Source: Sphingomonas arvum (GTDB lineage: Bacteria > Pseudomonadota > Alphaproteobacteria > Sphingomonadales > Sphingomonadaceae). From it: a stretch of DNA of 64,000 nt. Shown here in pieces: positions 62,509 to 64,000 of this stretch. Every line of letters begins with the position of its first letter. Within the stretch, counting starts at the first letter, position 1. Location: positions 1,449,686 to 1,513,685 of the forward strand of contig NZ_JAPDOB010000001.1 of NCBI RefSeq assembly GCF_026013565.1, read 5' to 3'. Made by a program: the position numbers and the translations under genes. The notes beneath the pieces were generated by a model. The model was not told where the DNA came from. It did no database searches and was given only the letters and a program-made list of their open reading frames with translations.

Positions 62509-62781
62509 CGAGTTTACTGCGCCTGAGTGCGTGAGCTGTTAACCAGGCGTACGCCAGCACGCGATAGAGCGGCAGCATAACGATTGCATAAGGAAGCGAG
62601 CTTGGGCGGCGCAAACGCGCATGTCCCAAATTGGGTCCTTTATATATTCCTTATGCTAACTTCTTGTTAACGTCTGTAATAACCCCGCCCAACGACATCA
62701 GGGGGACGGGCACCGGCGAGCCTGCGCAGACGCGCGGGCTAGCCGATCACCTGACCCGAGCGGACTCAGGAGATGCTCCAA
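62509..62781 (+). promoter_or_regulatory. AT-rich leader and promoter region of the VCBS adhesin
   Basis: This stretch between the divergent response regulator and the adhesin contains an unusually AT-rich block (62639-62675, TTTATATATTCC and TAACTTCTTGTTAACG) in an otherwise GC-rich window. It probably holds the adhesin promoter and a long leader, but I cannot assign a transcription start. Confidence 0.5.
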
Positions 62782-64000
62782 ATGCCTACGAACACGAGCG
62801 GCGGTACCACGACTTCGTTCACTCTCACCCCGCAGGCGATGGACGACAAATTCGCCGCGACCGAGAACATCATCTCCTACTTTGACGTGATGGCTAATGA
62901 TCTTGGCGGAAACGCGAAGATCCTGTGGTCTATCGATGACACGACGCAAACTGATGACAGTGGCAACGGCAGCATCGACCTATTAACCCAAGACGGTCTG
63001 GCCAATTCCGTTCCGGAGTACAGCGACCTCAAAGCTCGCATCTCAATCGTGAACGGTGTCGTGAAGTACGACTCCAGTTCGGTTGATTTCCTCGCTGCCG
63101 GCGAAACAGCTGTGGACAAGTTCACCTACGCCATCCGGCTGGCGAACGGTACTCTTAGCTGGGCCACAGTCTGGGTGACTCTCAAGGGTACCAACGATGT
63201 TCCGGACATTAAGGTTGTGGGCAGTGACTCGGCTTCGGTGTCGCTCCTGGAGACCAATGCGGGCCTGAAGGCATCGGGCACGCTGACAGTCAGCGATGCG
63301 GACACTAGCGACACTGTGAACGTGGTGGTGAGCTCGGTGGCGACCAGTGGCACCGGTGGCGCTGGCGGGATCAGCGCGGCCGACCTGAAAGCGATGCTGA
63401 GCCTGACCGGCAACACGGGCAATGCCGCGGACGGAACCACTGGCAGCCTGTGCTGGAACTTCAATTCCGGCAGCCAGGCGTTTGATTACCTCGCCGCTGG
63501 CGAGACCTTGGTTCTCACCTACACCCTGACTGGCACCGACAAAAGCGGTGCGACCGACACCCAGACCATCACGGTTACGATCACCGGCACCAACGATGGC
63601 GCGACCATCAACGGCAACTCGGCGGGCAACGTGGCCGAGGACGGCCAGCTGACCACCGGCGGCACCCTGACCATCACCGACATCGACACCGGCGAGGCCG
63701 AGCTGCGGCCGATCTCCGGCGATGACGGCAAGAAGGCCTACGGCGCCTTCACGGTCAACGCCAACGGCACCTGGAGCTACACGCTCGACAACGCCAACAC
63801 CGATGTCCAGCATCTGCCGGCGGGCCAGACCCTGACCGACAGCATCCTGGTGACCTCCGAGGACGGCACGGCGACCAAGACCATCACGGTTACGATCACC
63901 GGCACCAACGATGGCGCGACCATCAACGGCAACTCGGCGGGCAACGTGGCCGAGGACGGCCAGCTGACCACCGGCGGCACCCTGACCATCACCGACATCG
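62782..64000 (+). CDS. Large VCBS-repeat adhesin, N-terminal part (runs off window)
   Basis: The frame is open from 62782 to the last base, at least 406 residues. ATG 62782 lies nine bases after AGGAG; an ATG at 62773 is too close to it. After a Thr/Ser-rich N-terminus the protein consists of VCBS-type units: SGTLTVSDADTSDTV, TGTDKSGATDTQTITVTITGTNDGA, NVAEDGQLTTGGTLTITDIDTGEAEL, YGAFTVNANGTWSYTLDNAN. Acidic, Gly/Thr/Asp-rich, without Cys-rich domains. Such proteins are type I-secreted or surface-anchored biofilm adhesins. It lies divergent from three signalling genes. Confidence 0.92.
   Translation, partial: MPTNTSGGTTTSFTLTPQAMDDKFAATENIISYFDVMANDLGGNAKILWSIDDTTQTDDSGNGSIDLLTQDGLANSVPEYSDLKARISIVNGVVKYDSSSVDFLAAGETAVDKFTYAIRLANGTLSWATVWVTLKGTNDVPDIKVVGSDSASVSLLETNAGLKASGTLTVSDADTSDTVNVVVSSVATSGTGGAGGISAADLKAMLSLTGNTGNAADGTTGSLCWNFNSGSQAFDYLAAGETLVLTYTLTGTDKSGATDTQTITVTITGTNDGATINGNSAGNVAEDGQLTTGGTLTITDIDTGEAELRPISGDDGKKAYGAFTVNANGTWSYTLDNANTDVQHLPAGQTLTDSILVTSEDGTATKTITVTITGTNDGATINGNSAGNVAEDGQLTTGGTLTITDI
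63565..64000 (+). repeat. Tandem VCBS repeat, 315-bp period
   Basis: Bases 63565-63685 recur without mismatch at 63880-64000, an offset of 315 bp or 105 codons. Near-perfect DNA identity points to recent duplication or gene conversion; more copies probably follow beyond the window. Confidence 0.85.

Noticed and set aside
1..64000. tRNA, rRNA, riboswitch and CRISPR signatures
   Set aside because: None seen by eye; no covariance-model scan could be run.

Overview
The window looks like chromosomal DNA from a GC-rich alphaproteobacterium, most likely a sphingomonad. Two large TonB-dependent receptors sit inside catabolic operons, an RND tripartite pump is present, genes are packed with 4-bp start/stop overlaps, and GTG/TTG starts are common. 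I ran no database search; family calls come from motifs and remembered family sequences. No rRNA, tRNA or CRISPR array was seen.

Region 1 (1-8.2 kb): the end of a DUF6544-like gene, a convergent long-chain acyl-CoA ligase, and an adaptor-permease-outer membrane factor RND efflux operon.

Region 2 (8.3-22.5 kb) is the most striking part: a divergent cluster that reads as a complete sulfoquinovose (SQ) / sulfoquinovosyl-glycerol utilisation system of the oxidative sulfo-SMO type. The plus arm encodes a GH31 sulfoquinovosidase with the full KERWY sulfonate-recognition set (K258, E283, R296, W299, Y505), a LacI-type regulator, an aldo/keto reductase (6-oxo-glucose reductase candidate) and a luciferase-like FMNH2-dependent sulfonate monooxygenase. 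The minus arm encodes a TonB-dependent receptor, an MFS transporter, GlpD, an SsuE-like FMN reductase, a degenerate RibB-like protein, GlpK and a YeiH-type exporter. Uptake, deglycosylation, desulfonation, flavin reduction, use of released glycerol and possible sulfite export are all represented.

Region 3 (22.6-34.1 kb): a surface-glycan or glycolipid cluster (GT4 glycosyltransferase, flippase, two GNAT proteins, stand-alone adenylation enzyme plus carrier protein, serine hydrolase, GINT1-like propeller protein), flanked by decayed tyrosine-integrase and serine-recombinase genes. It is probably an old genomic island.

Region 4 (34.2-49.3 kb): accessory, with alpha/beta hydrolases, a short-chain dehydrogenase, regulators, MsrB and an alpha-hydroxy-acid oxidase. 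Several genes are broken by single lesions: poxB (frameshift), a DUF6130 gene (TAG), an RTX lipase (TAA) and a Nudix hydrolase (frameshift).

Region 5 (49.4-59.2 kb): an all-minus-strand catabolic unit of type-B carboxylesterase, SDR, TonB-dependent receptor, FAD-linked hydroxy-acid dehydrogenase, MFS, ROK sugar kinase, AraC and GntR regulators. Its substrate is unknown.

Region 6 (59.5-64 kb): a frameshifted XRE gene, a short KdpD/KdpE-like two-component pair, a single-domain response regulator, and the start of a large VCBS-repeat adhesin that runs off the window.
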